Source: Paraprevotella xylaniphila YIT 11841
Lineage (GTDB): Bacteria > Bacteroidota > Bacteroidia > Bacteroidales > Bacteroidaceae
Length of the DNA stretch: 64,000 bases
Assembly: GCF_000205165.1 (NCBI RefSeq)
Contig: NZ_GL883879.1
Coordinates: 51,128-115,127, forward strand
Direction of reading: 5' to 3'
In this document: piece by piece, positions 52,205 through 62,700 of the stretch
How the letters are laid out: every line of letters starts with the position of its first letter
Numbering within the stretch: position 1 is the stretch's first letter
The notes under the pieces: generated by a model
What the model was told of the DNA's origin: nothing
Seen by the model: the letters and a program-made list of their open reading frames with translations, nothing else
Database searches by the model: none
Made by a program: the position numbers and the translations under genes

Positions 52205-55009
52205 TTAAGGATGCCGTACCGTAAATTTCCTGCTGTCGTTCGCCTGTCCGCACCGGGCTTTCAGGATATACATGCCGTCAGGAAGTCCGCTGACATCGAA
52301 TGAAGTCGTGGCTCCGTTCGTGCCTCTTTGGGTAAGTTGCATGTTGCCTTGCAGGTCGTAAATGTGGAAGTCCACTCTTTCCGGACCGTTGTCCAACAAG
52401 TAACGCACGTCGAGGCGGCGGTCGGCAGGCAACGGACCTACGTCGAACGCGCCTGGCTCGTCTTTCGGCGTGCCGCAGATACGGGTGGTGCCGTCTGCGA
52501 GCTTCTTGATGTCTTCAGCACTTAAAGCATAATCGTATATACGGAAGTCGTCGATACTGCCGTTGAACAACGGGTCGGCTGCAGACTGGCTGCGCCCGAT
52601 GTAGTTCAGCAACGGGTGGAAGTCGGAAGGGCGCAGGGTGATGTCTTTCGAAGAGGCCATGAGTTCCCCGTTCAAATAGAGGCGTACTTCCTCTTTGTCC
52701 ATCGTGACGGCCAGATGTATCCATTCTTTGCGGTAAGTTGTGATTCGTTCACCGTCCAGTTGCTGTTCGTCCCCGTCGTTTTTGATGGCAAACCGTATCC
52801 GCCCGTCATCCGAACGCACGGTGAGGAACATATATTCGTTTTCCCCGTTCCCGAAGTCAAACACGCGCTGCCAACTGTTGCCGCCTTGCCAGTACACCCA
52901 GGTTGAAATGGTGGTTTCCGCATGGTCGGCCACGTTGGTCGGCAGTTGCACGTACTGGTCGGAACCATTCAACGCCAAAGCGTATCGTCCGGATTTTCCT
53001 TCGGTATACACACCTTCTTCCGGCATGGCTCCATGGCGGATGTTAAGGGTCGTGTCGTGGAGGTTTTCTTCAAATTCATAGCGTGCAACGAGGGCGTCCG
53101 TCGGAGCTACGCTTGCGCTTGCGGTCAAGGATGCCGGGGAAGTGTTCACCGAAGCATCCACCGTCTTGACGGTGTAATAATATGTCTTTCCCTCTTCGGC
53201 TTTGTTGTCCACGAAAGCCGTGTCTGTCACGTATCGTGCGATGATTTCATAATCCTCCTCCGGATTTTCCGAACGCAGCACGGTGTAGGTCGGGTCTGTG
53301 GCATCAGCCTTGTTCCATGTCAGTAGTACGGAAGAAGCGCGGCTTTCGGCTTTCAGGCCGGTGGGAGCGTCGATGTCGCGGATGCGCGGACGGACGCCTG
53401 TCGGGATGAAGCGCCAGAGTTGAGCTGCGCTTTCTTCGTCCGGTTCGGCCTGTACGATTTTGCTTCCCGATGTCTTGAGGCACAGCGAACTGTTGCGGTT
53501 TCGGATGCGGAACCATCCGTCGCCGGCATATTCCAAATACCATTGTTGGTTAGTGCCCTTGTTGTTTTGGTAAAGTATGATTTCCGTACCGTCGTCCATT
53601 GACCAATTCAGTACGTCTAGCGTCTGGTTTGAAACGCCCGAAAGAATCTGGTGGTAACTGAACGCACCTCCGATGCGGGCGTCTACCGGATTCACGTGCC
53701 ATTGCAACGACTTCTTTCCTGTGGAATAAGTGGACGAGGTGAGGGAACCGTTGTCGTTGTCCAACAGTTTCCGGTTGCTTTTGTTGACTAATGCGTAGGT
53801 GCCGTCCACCACGGGTTGCACGTCGTCGCCCCACGTGATGTTCACCACGGTTTCGGCATTGGTCTGCCCGTCCTGATAACTTCCCGGTGCCCCGCCCGGA
53901 AGCTCCATGATGTATTCCCGTTGCGGCCCGTGCCCGTCGAAGAATACGTCGCGTTCTTTCGAAAGGAAACGGTAGGAGGTGGTAGCGGCCTGCCGTTCGG
54001 ATGTGCCGCCGAAAGCTTGCACCTTGCCGTCCGGTGCACGGTAGACCGAGGCGGCTGTCCAGTTGGGGCGGTGTTCCGCGTAGGCTAACCGTTCGCCATG
54101 GCTTGCCTTGCAGAACTCGCCACGTGTGTATTCAGCCCATCCCCACCATATTCCGGTCTGCATGCCGTATTCCAGTCCCACCATGGCTTCCATAACGTTG
54201 TGCATCTCGTCGGCCGTGGCGTGCTTGCCGTCTTCCCTTACGGTAGTGAAGAATTGGGCGAAATTGTCGAAACTTCCGGCCAGCTGGTGGGTATTGCCTT
54301 CATCCAACTGGTCTTTGAGCGAATTGTACCAAGGCAGGGCTTCATCGCAGTTCAGCGTGTTGCCGCCGCAGATGCGGATGCCGTCGAAACGGGGATTCTT
54401 GCGAAGCTCTTCCGCTATTTGGCGGAAACCGTTTTTCCGCAGGGTGGTGTTGAGTATTCCGTCTTGGCTTCCCGGTATCCATTGGTTCCATCCGTAATCC
54501 GGTTCGTTGAACGGAGCCACCGACACCACGTCATAGCCTGCTTCTTGGTAATACTTCGTAGAAACATCAATGAGTTGTGCCCATGCTTCGGCATTGGTTT
54601 CATACCATGGGTCTACGTGCGGGTGGTCGCAGTTCAGCATTAGCTTTACGTCGGGCTTCACCCACTTCAGCATGGCGATGCGGGCTTCTATGGTGTCTTT
54701 TTGTTCCTGTTGCAGGTCGCCGTCTGTCAGGGCGTACGTGGGTTGGAAAGAGGTCCTGACCACTTCCAAGTTGTCTTTGCCCATGAAAGCGGCACTGCGT
54801 CGCAGGTTGTTTTCATCGAACCATGCGATGTCCGCACCCCATTCCACGTCGTGTACGATTCCTTTGTCAGAAAGCTTGAAAGGGACTGTACGGTCAGCTG
54901 TGGGCTGGGGCGTCAAGTTGCTGCTTGAACTGAAACTTTGGGCAAACATGGGTTGGGTGACGAACCCCACCGTCATGATTGAAATCAGGTGTAATGTTGG
55001 GCTTTTCAT
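52205..55009 (-). CDS. Secreted clan-A glycosidase with lectin, Fn3 and LamG modules
   Basis: A 934-residue protein. After the signal peptide (to about residue 24) is a TIM-barrel glycosidase (about 50-450) of the GH30/GH5 type. APFNEPDYGWNQW holds the acid/base Glu near residue 168, and the Glu in WGWAEYTRGEF near 292 is the likely nucleophile. A ricin-type lectin domain follows (about 455-590, with NQQWYLEYAGDGWFRI), then an Fn3 domain (APTGLKAESRASSVLLTWNK) and a LamG-like domain (about 690-850, YEFEENLHD to GSIDDFRIYDYALS). It ends in a type IX-like tail (GLPDGMYILKARC). The start ATG 55009 gives the signal peptide directly. It follows the GH78 gene in the same direction. Confidence 0.83.
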   Translation of the reverse strand: MKSPTLHLISIMTVGFVTQPMFAQSFSSSSNLTPQPTADRTVPFKLSDKGIVHDVEWGADIAWFDENNLRRSAAFMGKDNLEVVRTSFQPTYALTDGDLQQEQKDTIEARIAMLKWVKPDVKLMLNCDHPHVDPWYETNAEAWAQLIDVSTKYYQEAGYDVVSVAPFNEPDYGWNQWIPGSQDGILNTTLRKNGFRQIAEELRKNPRFDGIRICGGNTLNCDEALPWYNSLKDQLDEGNTHQLAGSFDNFAQFFTTVREDGKHATADEMHNVMEAMVGLEYGMQTGIWWGWAEYTRGEFCKASHGERLAYAEHRPNWTAASVYRAPDGKVQAFGGTSERQAATTSYRFLSKERDVFFDGHGPQREYIMELPGGAPGSYQDGQTNAETVVNITWGDDVQPVVDGTYALVNKSNRKLLDNDNGSLTSSTYSTGKKSLQWHVNPVDARIGGAFSYHQILSGVSNQTLDVLNWSMDDGTEIILYQNNKGTNQQWYLEYAGDGWFRIRNRNSSLCLKTSGSKIVQAEPDEESAAQLWRFIPTGVRPRIRDIDAPTGLKAESRASSVLLTWNKADATDPTYTVLRSENPEEDYEIIARYVTDTAFVDNKAEEGKTYYYTVKTVDASVNTSPASLTASASVAPTDALVARYEFEENLHDTTLNIRHGAMPEEGVYTEGKSGRYALALNGSDQYVQLPTNVADHAETTISTWVYWQGGNSWQRVFDFGNGENEYMFLTVRSDDGRIRFAIKNDGDEQQLDGERITTYRKEWIHLAVTMDKEEVRLYLNGELMASSKDITLRPSDFHPLLNYIGRSQSAADPLFNGSIDDFRIYDYALSAEDIKKLADGTTRICGTPKDEPGAFDVGPLPADRRLDVRYLLDNGPERVDFHIYDLQGNMQLTQRGTNGATTSFDVSGLPDGMYILKARCGQANDSRKFTVRHP

Positions 55010-55132
55010 GTGATATGAATGATTTGTTTTCTCTGCAAAGAAAAAGAAATTAGGCGATTTGGCCAAGGAAAGATGCAAGATAATTATCCGGAAAGGGGCA
55101 GGCTGTCAGGATAAGCACACTTCATGGGATGG

Positions 55133-55218
55133 TTCTGCGCCAAACGTTTTTTCGATTGCCACAGAACGGAAAATCGTTTGGCGCAGAATGAAAAATCAAT
55201 CTAAGCCAAACGATTTTA
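55133..55218 (+). repeat. 22-bp unit repeat, locus B, with a 14-bp inverted repeat
   Basis: Two direct units lie at 55163-55184 and 55185-55206 (core near AAAATCGTTTGG). An inverted unit precedes them, so that a perfect 14-bp inverted repeat (55133-55146 with 55175-55188) forms a long hairpin with seven further pairs inside. A further inverted partial copy (CCAAACGATTTTA) ends at 55218. A separate palindrome with nine-base arms (55249-55267) follows, next to the GH78 stop. The repeat matches loci at 13017-13140 and 31234-31299. Confidence 0.85.
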
Positions 55219-55280
55219 TGTTTGTTAGGTTTTGATATACAGTAATTTATAAGAATAATATTCTTATGTTTGTTGTCAAA

Positions 55281-58200
55281 TTATTTTTTGATGACCTTTT
55301 TACTGTATTTTTCCTCCGGTGTGTCCACGCTTACCACATAGATGCCGGGAGTCCAACCGGATGTGTCGATGCTTCCTCCATGTCCCTTGTTATAGAGGAT
55401 TTGCCCGTCGCAGGCCATGACTGTGGCTTGGCAGATGGTGGCATCACAACTGATGTGCAAACGGTCCTGGAAAGGATTGGGATAGGCTCGGAATCCCATG
55501 GTGGAATGTTCCTCCACGTGGTCGGGGGTGCCTTCTTCCGTGTCGAACTGGTAGGTGCCCGATTGCAGTTCTATCACGGCCTTTCCGTCTATTATGCCTT
55601 TGAAGTCCACGCCTTCTGCTTCTTTCAGGTCTTTTCCGCTTTCAGTGATGTCGTCTGTCTTTTCCATTAGAGGCAGATAGAGTGTGGCTGTAGTGTTGGC
55701 CGGTATGGTAGCCGTATAGCTGATGCGTCCGTCCTCTTTGTATTGCCATTCACTGCTGATGCGCCCGTATCCGGACAGATGAGATGCTTTGGCCTGCGTG
55801 ATGCGTTTTTGTCCGGTGGGGAATGCTGTCCTGAAGTCCGGAGTGGGTTGCAGGATGATGTGTTTGAATCCGGGTTGTGTTTCGTCTGCCTCGATGCCGC
55901 CCACGTAACGGAACATCCATTCCGACACCACACCGTAGGAGTAATGGTTGAAGGAGTTCATGATCCACGGGTGCTTGTTGAACCCGCCTTCCTTGGTGTA
56001 GGAATCCCAGCGTTCCCAGATAGTTGTGGCTCCTTGGTCTACGCTGTACAGCCACGATGGGTTCTCGCGTTGCAGCAGCAGGTCGTAGGCCAAGTCGTCC
56101 ATGCCTTCCGCGCTGAGCGTCTGGTTCAGGATGCTCGTGCCAAGGAATCCGGTGCTCAGTTTGTAACCGTTGTCCGTAATTTTCTTGCGCAACGCCTCTC
56201 GTGCCTTTTCTCTGGCAGATTCGGGCAGCAAACCGAACTTCAGCGCCATCAGGTAGGAGGCTTGCGTGGATATGTTGGGCAGGCCGTCGGAATTGAGATA
56301 TCTGCGTTGGAATTCTTCCTTGATGTTTTCGTAGAGAGTGCTGTATTTCAGTGAATCCAAATAGAAACGGTCGGTCTGTGCCTCGCTCAGCACTCCTGAA
56401 ATCTTGCTCATCAGTTGGGCCACGTAGGCATAATAGCATACGCTGACGTAGCGTCCGTCCGTGGTCTCGTAAGAGAGCCAGTCGCCTGTGGCCGTACCGG
56501 CACCGTTGTATTTGAAGCCCCCTCCGCTTTGTGTGGAGAGCCAGTCCATGTAGAGGCTCATGGAAGCATAGCTTTCGCTCAGTACACTTTGGTCGTCGGT
56601 CATGAGATAGACGGTCCAAGGTACGATGACCCCGGCATCGGCCCATCCTGAGTTGCCGAAGCCCCAGAAGTTGCAGAACGGTGCGATTTCCGGATATGCT
56701 CCGTCTTCGCGCTGGCTTTGGCGCAGGTCGTTCAGCCATTTGCGGTAGAAGGCCCGTGTGTCCGTGTTATAGGAAGCCGCGCGTGCGAACACTTGTGTGT
56801 CGCCCGTCCAGCCGAGGCGTTCGTCGCGCTGCGGGCAATCGGTGGGCACGCTCAGGAAGTTGTCGCGCTGGCTCCAGATGATGTTGCTGTAAAGTTGGTT
56901 TATGTCCGGATGGCTGGTTTCAAAAGTAGCTAGTTCTTCGAGGTCGGAACCGACGGATTCTCCCGTAAGTTTGCTGATTTCCACATCCGAGGTAGTCGTC
57001 ACTTCGCAATAACGGAAGCCGAAGAACGTAGTGGAGGGGTGGAAAGTCTCTCCCTCTTCTGTCCCTTTCAGCGTGTAGTGGAGTGTGGCTTCCGCCGTGC
57101 GCAAGTTGTAAGTGTAGAGGCTTCCGCCCGGTCCATCGTTGGCCCGGTCTGCCGCTCCTGTGTCGTTCAGCATTTCCCCGAACTTGAAGCGGAGTTTCGT
57201 GCCGCGTTGTCCTTTGGCGGTGAAACGGATCCATCCGGTCATGTTCTGCCCCAGGTCGAAAAGGGCGGTTTCACCGGCTTTCAGCCGGAGGGTTTCCGTG
57301 CCTTCCAATGTACGGACCACGTTGACGGTGCCGTAAGTGGTGCCGGAGGCTTTCGTGCCTTCATATACGGTGATGGTCTGGGGCGTGCGGCGCAAGAAGT
57401 CGCGCACCTTGACCGTGGGGCCGCGGAAGGCTGTGATTTCTCCGTTGAATTCTGTGTTTTCAGTTGTGGCGAACCATTGTGAGGCATCATATCCGGGAGT
57501 GCTCCAGTCGATTTCGCGTCGTGCGTCATACGTCTCGCCGTTGTAGATGTCTCCTGAAATGACAGGGCCGCAGTAAGAACAGCTCCAGTCTGTTCCGGTT
57601 ACGATGTTTTCTATCGTGCCGTCTTCGTATTCAAGCCTTAGTTTGGCGATGAATCCGAGCGAGGGAGAACCGTACATGCCATGTGCGATGGCTCCGCCCC
57701 ACCAGCCGTTGCTCACTTGTGCGCCGACTGCGTTTTCGCCTTCTTGTATAAGAGGGGTCACATCGTAGGTCATGTAGTTGATTTCTTTTCTGTAGTCGGT
57801 CCAACCCGGTTTCAGTTCATCATACATGGCCGTACCGTCTTGTCCGACGCGCTTCCCGTTAATGAACAAGTCGAATATTCCAAGGGCGGATGCATAGATT
57901 TTAGCCGATTTCACCGCGCTTTTTGCCGTGAAAGCCTTGCGAAAAAGAGGGATGCCTTTTTCTGTACCGGTCTGCATGGCACAAGTCTCTTCGTAAGTGG
58001 AGTGTACGCACAGCATTTTGCTTCCTTCCTTCGTCATTACGGTACCGTCACTGAATGCCATTCCGGCTCCCTCAAAATCCTCGGAAAAGGTCACAGTGCC
58101 TTGCGTACCGTCCTCTTCATCGTAAGTGGTCACTTTGATATTGTCATAATACGCCATCTCGTCCATGGTCAAGTCGTGGTAGGTGCGGAAGCCGATCAGT

Positions 58201-59624
58201 CCGTTTTTCAACCGGCCGGACGTGTCGGTATAGGTGTCCACAAGTGTCCCGTCGATATGGGTCTCCACGGTCGTACCTTTCACCTTGAGGGTCAGATGAT
58301 GGAGCGAGCCGGTGAGTTCTGCCTTGGTGAAGAACTTGCCTAAATCAGCATCGCTGGAGCTGAATGCACCGTTTATTTTCACGTGGCGGCGCAAGAACGG
58401 TGTTCCTTTGTCGCGCACATTGATGCCCCACAGGTGGAAATTGTCCGTGTCGTAGCCTGAAAAGATTATACCTGCGTTGTCGCGTTCGATGAGGAAATCC
58501 AAATCGAGTACATATACCACTGGAGTGTTCATGGGATTGTACCAGGAATAGGAGGCTTCGATGAACAGGCGTCCGTCCTTGATTTGCCCGGCGGTAAAAG
58601 GATTGTTTTCGTCCGAGAAGTCTTCTTGGAGCAAGACTTCCGGTTTTTCCCCATCCAAGCCGGTTACGGTGAAGTTGTCGAAATAAGCCCGTTCCGTATC
58701 ATTGTAATTGTTTAGGGCGCGGTCCTGGCGGATGCCTACCGTTCCGTATCCGTAATCCTCACCGTCGGGATTCGTCCGGGTGTCAATCAATACGTCGTCG
58801 ATGTACGTACGCGCCACGTCACCGTCCACTTCGATGCGCAGATGGTAGGACTTATGCAGTTGCACGTCGATGAACGGGCGAAGATCTGTCTCTGCCAGAC
58901 AGGTCGCATCCGCGAGGTCGGGGCCACGCCAGATGTGCGGGCGGAAACGGGGATAACCGGCTTCGAGGTTCACTTGCCACATATAGTAATGGCTGTGTTC
59001 GGCATTCGAGGCAAAGATGATTCCTGCGGAAAGGTTGTCGATTTCGAAATCCGTTTCTATGGAATAGTGCGTGATGGTGTTTTCGGATGTAGCCAGTGGC
59101 GTGTCGGTCGCTTTGATCCAACGTGCACCGTCCCACCCGCTGCCGAGCAGTCCGGTTTCAAAATATGCTTCTTCGGACGAAGTAGATTCACGTCCTTTGT
59201 TGTCCCATACGGTCACAGTCCAATAGTAACGGGTAGAAGGAGACAATGGGTTGCCGTCATAAGGCACGTCTATCTGGCGATCGGATTCGATTCGGCCGGA
59301 GGTCCATACCTGTTCGCTGTGGGCGGCATCGGTGAATACGGAGATTTCATAGGCAGTTTGTCGGATGCCCCGTTCATTGTCTGCGTCCATCATCCAACTG
59401 AACATAGGTTTTTCCACATCGATACCTACAGGGTTTTTCACGGCTTCCGTACGTAGTCTTTCCACTTCCATGGCATAAGAGGAAAAGGGAGACAATAGCC
59501 CGACGGCACACCAAAGGGCGGTGCGGCGGAGCAAGGAAAAAGGGAATCTCTGATGAACCGGACGGGTATGTTCCGGCAGGAAAATGCCGGAGGTTGTCCG
59601 GCTTTTGTTTCTGTTCTGTATCAT
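55281..59624 (-). CDS. GH78 alpha-L-rhamnosidase with two inserted lectin-like domains
   Basis: A 1447-residue secreted enzyme that removes terminal alpha-L-rhamnose. The N-terminus has a long leader before a hydrophobic signal (ALWCAVGLLSPFSSYA). Rhamnosidase N-terminal beta domains are split by two LamG-like domains (about 165-330, YSIETDFEIDNLSAGIIFAS; and 340-510, YVLDLDFLIERDNAGIIFSG), which repeat each other. Then the GH78 core: WWGGAIAHGMYG, the conserved DCPQRDERLGWTGD (near residue 930) and the Glu block TIWERWDS (near 1201) on the alpha-barrel. It ends with a full type IX-type tail (YPNPFQDRLHIS...TPGIYVVSVD). It is followed downstream by the clan-A glycosidase and preceded by the regulator gene. 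Confidence 0.93.
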   Translation of the reverse strand: MIQNRNKSRTTSGIFLPEHTRPVHQRFPFSLLRRTALWCAVGLLSPFSSYAMEVERLRTEAVKNPVGIDVEKPMFSWMMDADNERGIRQTAYEISVFTDAAHSEQVWTSGRIESDRQIDVPYDGNPLSPSTRYYWTVTVWDNKGRESTSSEEAYFETGLLGSGWDGARWIKATDTPLATSENTITHYSIETDFEIDNLSAGIIFASNAEHSHYYMWQVNLEAGYPRFRPHIWRGPDLADATCLAETDLRPFIDVQLHKSYHLRIEVDGDVARTYIDDVLIDTRTNPDGEDYGYGTVGIRQDRALNNYNDTERAYFDNFTVTGLDGEKPEVLLQEDFSDENNPFTAGQIKDGRLFIEASYSWYNPMNTPVVYVLDLDFLIERDNAGIIFSGYDTDNFHLWGINVRDKGTPFLRRHVKINGAFSSSDADLGKFFTKAELTGSLHHLTLKVKGTTVETHIDGTLVDTYTDTSGRLKNGLIGFRTYHDLTMDEMAYYDNIKVTTYDEEDGTQGTVTFSEDFEGAGMAFSDGTVMTKEGSKMLCVHSTYEETCAMQTGTEKGIPLFRKAFTAKSAVKSAKIYASALGIFDLFINGKRVGQDGTAMYDELKPGWTDYRKEINYMTYDVTPLIQEGENAVGAQVSNGWWGGAIAHGMYGSPSLGFIAKLRLEYEDGTIENIVTGTDWSCSYCGPVISGDIYNGETYDARREIDWSTPGYDASQWFATTENTEFNGEITAFRGPTVKVRDFLRRTPQTITVYEGTKASGTTYGTVNVVRTLEGTETLRLKAGETALFDLGQNMTGWIRFTAKGQRGTKLRFKFGEMLNDTGAADRANDGPGGSLYTYNLRTAEATLHYTLKGTEEGETFHPSTTFFGFRYCEVTTTSDVEISKLTGESVGSDLEELATFETSHPDINQLYSNIIWSQRDNFLSVPTDCPQRDERLGWTGDTQVFARAASYNTDTRAFYRKWLNDLRQSQREDGAYPEIAPFCNFWGFGNSGWADAGVIVPWTVYLMTDDQSVLSESYASMSLYMDWLSTQSGGGFKYNGAGTATGDWLSYETTDGRYVSVCYYAYVAQLMSKISGVLSEAQTDRFYLDSLKYSTLYENIKEEFQRRYLNSDGLPNISTQASYLMALKFGLLPESAREKAREALRKKITDNGYKLSTGFLGTSILNQTLSAEGMDDLAYDLLLQRENPSWLYSVDQGATTIWERWDSYTKEGGFNKHPWIMNSFNHYSYGVVSEWMFRYVGGIEADETQPGFKHIILQPTPDFRTAFPTGQKRITQAKASHLSGYGRISSEWQYKEDGRISYTATIPANTTATLYLPLMEKTDDITESGKDLKEAEGVDFKGIIDGKAVIELQSGTYQFDTEEGTPDHVEEHSTMGFRAYPNPFQDRLHISCDATICQATVMACDGQILYNKGHGGSIDTSGWTPGIYVVSVDTPEEKYSKKVIKK

Positions 59625-59752
59625 GTTATGACAATGTATAAGATGTTTTCGGATGCAAAGCTAAAGGAAACCGGATGGATGAGGGTGTAACAGATTGCCA
59701 AAAGGGTGGAAAATCGCGGCAAGGCGTATTTTTCAAGGGAGATACGCACTTG

Positions 59753-62700
59753 TCATGCCCGATTTCCCATGTCCGGCCTGTCTTGGAACTGTCTGGGCGT
59801 TTGGCCGTATTCCTCCTTGAAGCATTTGGCAAAATACTTCGGGTCGTTGAAGCCTACGGCATAGGCCACTTCGGACACGGTCATGTCGGTTTGCCGTAGC
59901 AGGCGGCAAGCCGACCGGAGACGGATATTCTTTACGAAATCCATCGGGGTAAGCCCGGTCATGGCTTTGAGTTTGCGGTTCATGGTTGATTTGGACAGCT
60001 TGGATTCTGCGGCGAGGCTGTCCAGATTGAAGTCGCTGTCCGTGAAATGGCTTTCTACGGTCTTCACCATGTTTTCCAGAAAGATCTTGTCCCGGTTCTG
60101 GTAAGGTAGGACATCGCAGTCTGTATCCGGTGTGTGAAGGAACTGTCGGCTGCGTTGGCGGTATTGCAGGAGCAGGTTGTCGATGCGAGCGGTGAGTACG
60201 TGAATGTCAAAGGGCTTGGTCAAGTAACCGTCTGCTCCGGCTTCGTAACAGGCCGCATGGGTGTCGTCCGTGGCTTGTGCCGTGAGGATGATGACGGGAA
60301 TATGGCTGGTGGACAGGTCGTTCTTTACCTTCCGGCAGAGTGTCAGTCCGTCTGTGTCTGGCATCTTCAGGTCGCACACCATCAGGTCTATATTTTGGTC
60401 TTGGAGCCGAGAGAGTGTCTGTCTTGCGTCGTGGGCTGTTATGATGTGGTAGCGTTGTCCGATTAAACGTCCGATGGAATCGGTGATTTCAGCGTTGTCG
60501 TCCACGATAAGTATGGTCGGACACAGCCTTGCGGACGGAGAATGTGCGGATCCGTCGGCTGACGGTCGTGTTGTATCGCTATCCGGATGGTTCACCATCG
60601 GTGGCTGGCAGATTTCTTCCGGCCGGTAGGCTGTTTCTTCTAACGGCAGATCGATGGTAAAACGGCTGCCTTTGCCTGGTGTGCTTTGCAACTCCAATGT
60701 GCCGTGGTGCAGGCAGACTAATTCTCGTGTCAGGGACAGCCCGATGCCATTCGATTCGGTTCCGTTGGCTTGAGGGGCGCGGTAGAATCGGGTAAATACT
60801 TTGGTTTGTTCTTGGGCGGAGATACCGGTACCTTCATCCCATACTTCTAACCGTAAATGTTTGCCATCGTCTTTCTTTGCAGTACGTAGCCGTATGCCGA
60901 CGTTATGGTGGGATGGTGTGTACTTGACGGCATTGGAAAGAAGATTGAATACCATTTCTTCCAATTTGTCCGCATCGTAGAAACCGTAAATTTCCTCAGG
61001 GAAGATGTCCAGGTTAAAGTCAATCTCTTTTTTGCGAGCCAATAATGTGAAGTCTGTTTGTGCAATGTGGCGTATAAAAGCCGCCACATCACCGTAGCTT
61101 GCCTGCAAGGACAGGCTTTTCTGTTCGGCTTTCCGGAAGTCGAGTACTTGACGGATGAGCCTTTTCAGGCGGAGGATATTGTCGCGCAGGCCACGGGTTA
61201 TAGGGGAACCGGAGGGGCTGTTTTGTTCGATTTCATCGGTCAGGCAGGACAGGACGGTGAGCGGAGTGAGCAGTTCGTGGGAAACGTTGGTAAAGTATTC
61301 CAACTTTGTCCGGGCGATTTCTTCGCGTAACAGTTGTGCGTTTTTTTTGTGCAGATGTTTGGCATAAAGGCGGAAACCGCATACGCACAAGAGAAGAAAC
61401 ATGACGGTATAGGCTGTATAAGCTGCCCAGGTTTCAAACCATCGGGGGCGTTTGACAACGGTGTAAGTGGTACTTGGGCCTGTTGTGTGCCCGTTTTCGT
61501 CCATACCCCAAACCTCTAATGTATAAGTTCCTTTAGGCAGGCGGTCGTAGAAAGCCGTGTGTACACCGGCTCTGAGTTGTATGGGTTTCCGGTCCAGGTC
61601 GGCAAGCCGGTATGCCATGCGGATGTTTCCGGAAGAAGAATATGTAAGGGAGGAAAAACGGAATTCGATGCGGGAGGCTTCCGGTGGCAAGACAATCAGC
61701 CCGTCGTTCCATGAAAATCCTTCGCAAGGGTCGGTCTGCATGCTTCTGTCTTCGATACGTAAGTCCGTGAGGAATATCTTGTCCGGCTTTACTTCCGGTT
61801 GCGGTTTGTCGGTATGTATGGTGATGAATCCTCCGTGGCCTCCGGCGTATAACAGTTTTTTATGTCCTGTACACGACGCGTTGTTACGGAAGGCAAATAC
61901 GGGAACATGCTTGTCTTGTGTGTTGTAAGTATGTCGGGTACGCTTCTCTGGGTTATACCGGATGACGGCACTCGGCGTGACAAGCCATAAGTCTTTACCG
62001 ATGGCTTCCAAATGGAGCACCGGTGACATGTCAGGCAAACCGGACAAGGTGTGGTCCGACCATTTGGAAGCCTTTGGATAGAAACTGTAGAGGCAGCCCA
62101 GTTCCGTAGCCATCCAGATGTGTCCGGTGCTGTCGCAGCAAAGGTGCCGGATGCGGTCGTGCGGGGACAAGGGTAGTTTATAGCGGGTTGTGGGGCGGAT
62201 TCCTGTGGGATAGGTATGCATGCAAGAGAGCCTGCCGGTAGCATCGCTTATCCATAGCCGGCCTTGTTGGTCTTCGCAAAGGGCATTGACGTTTCCGGGG
62301 AGGTTTGTGACTGCGGCGAGAGGATGGCCGTCCGGTTTGAATACGAACAGTTTCCTTTCTGTCATGACCCATAAACGGCCTGCCGGGTCTTCAAGTATTC
62401 CGGTGACATGGCCGGTTTCTGCCCCGTCGTGGGCTAAAAGCAGCGTATCGGTGAAGCGAATGTCCATACCCTGACGTTGTGCCCGGAACACGGTCGGGAC
62501 AAAAGCCGAGGCGATCCATACCGTGTTGGGAAACCGGGAACGGGCGATGAGATTGACTTCCACATTCCTTTTTTGGGAATAGGGATGGAGGTTGTAGGTC
62601 CCGCTATCCGGGGCGTACAGCCCGATGCCGTTGCGTTCTTGATTGAACCATAGTACACCGCCCTCATCTTCGTACATGCAGTTGATGTTGGTATCAAATC

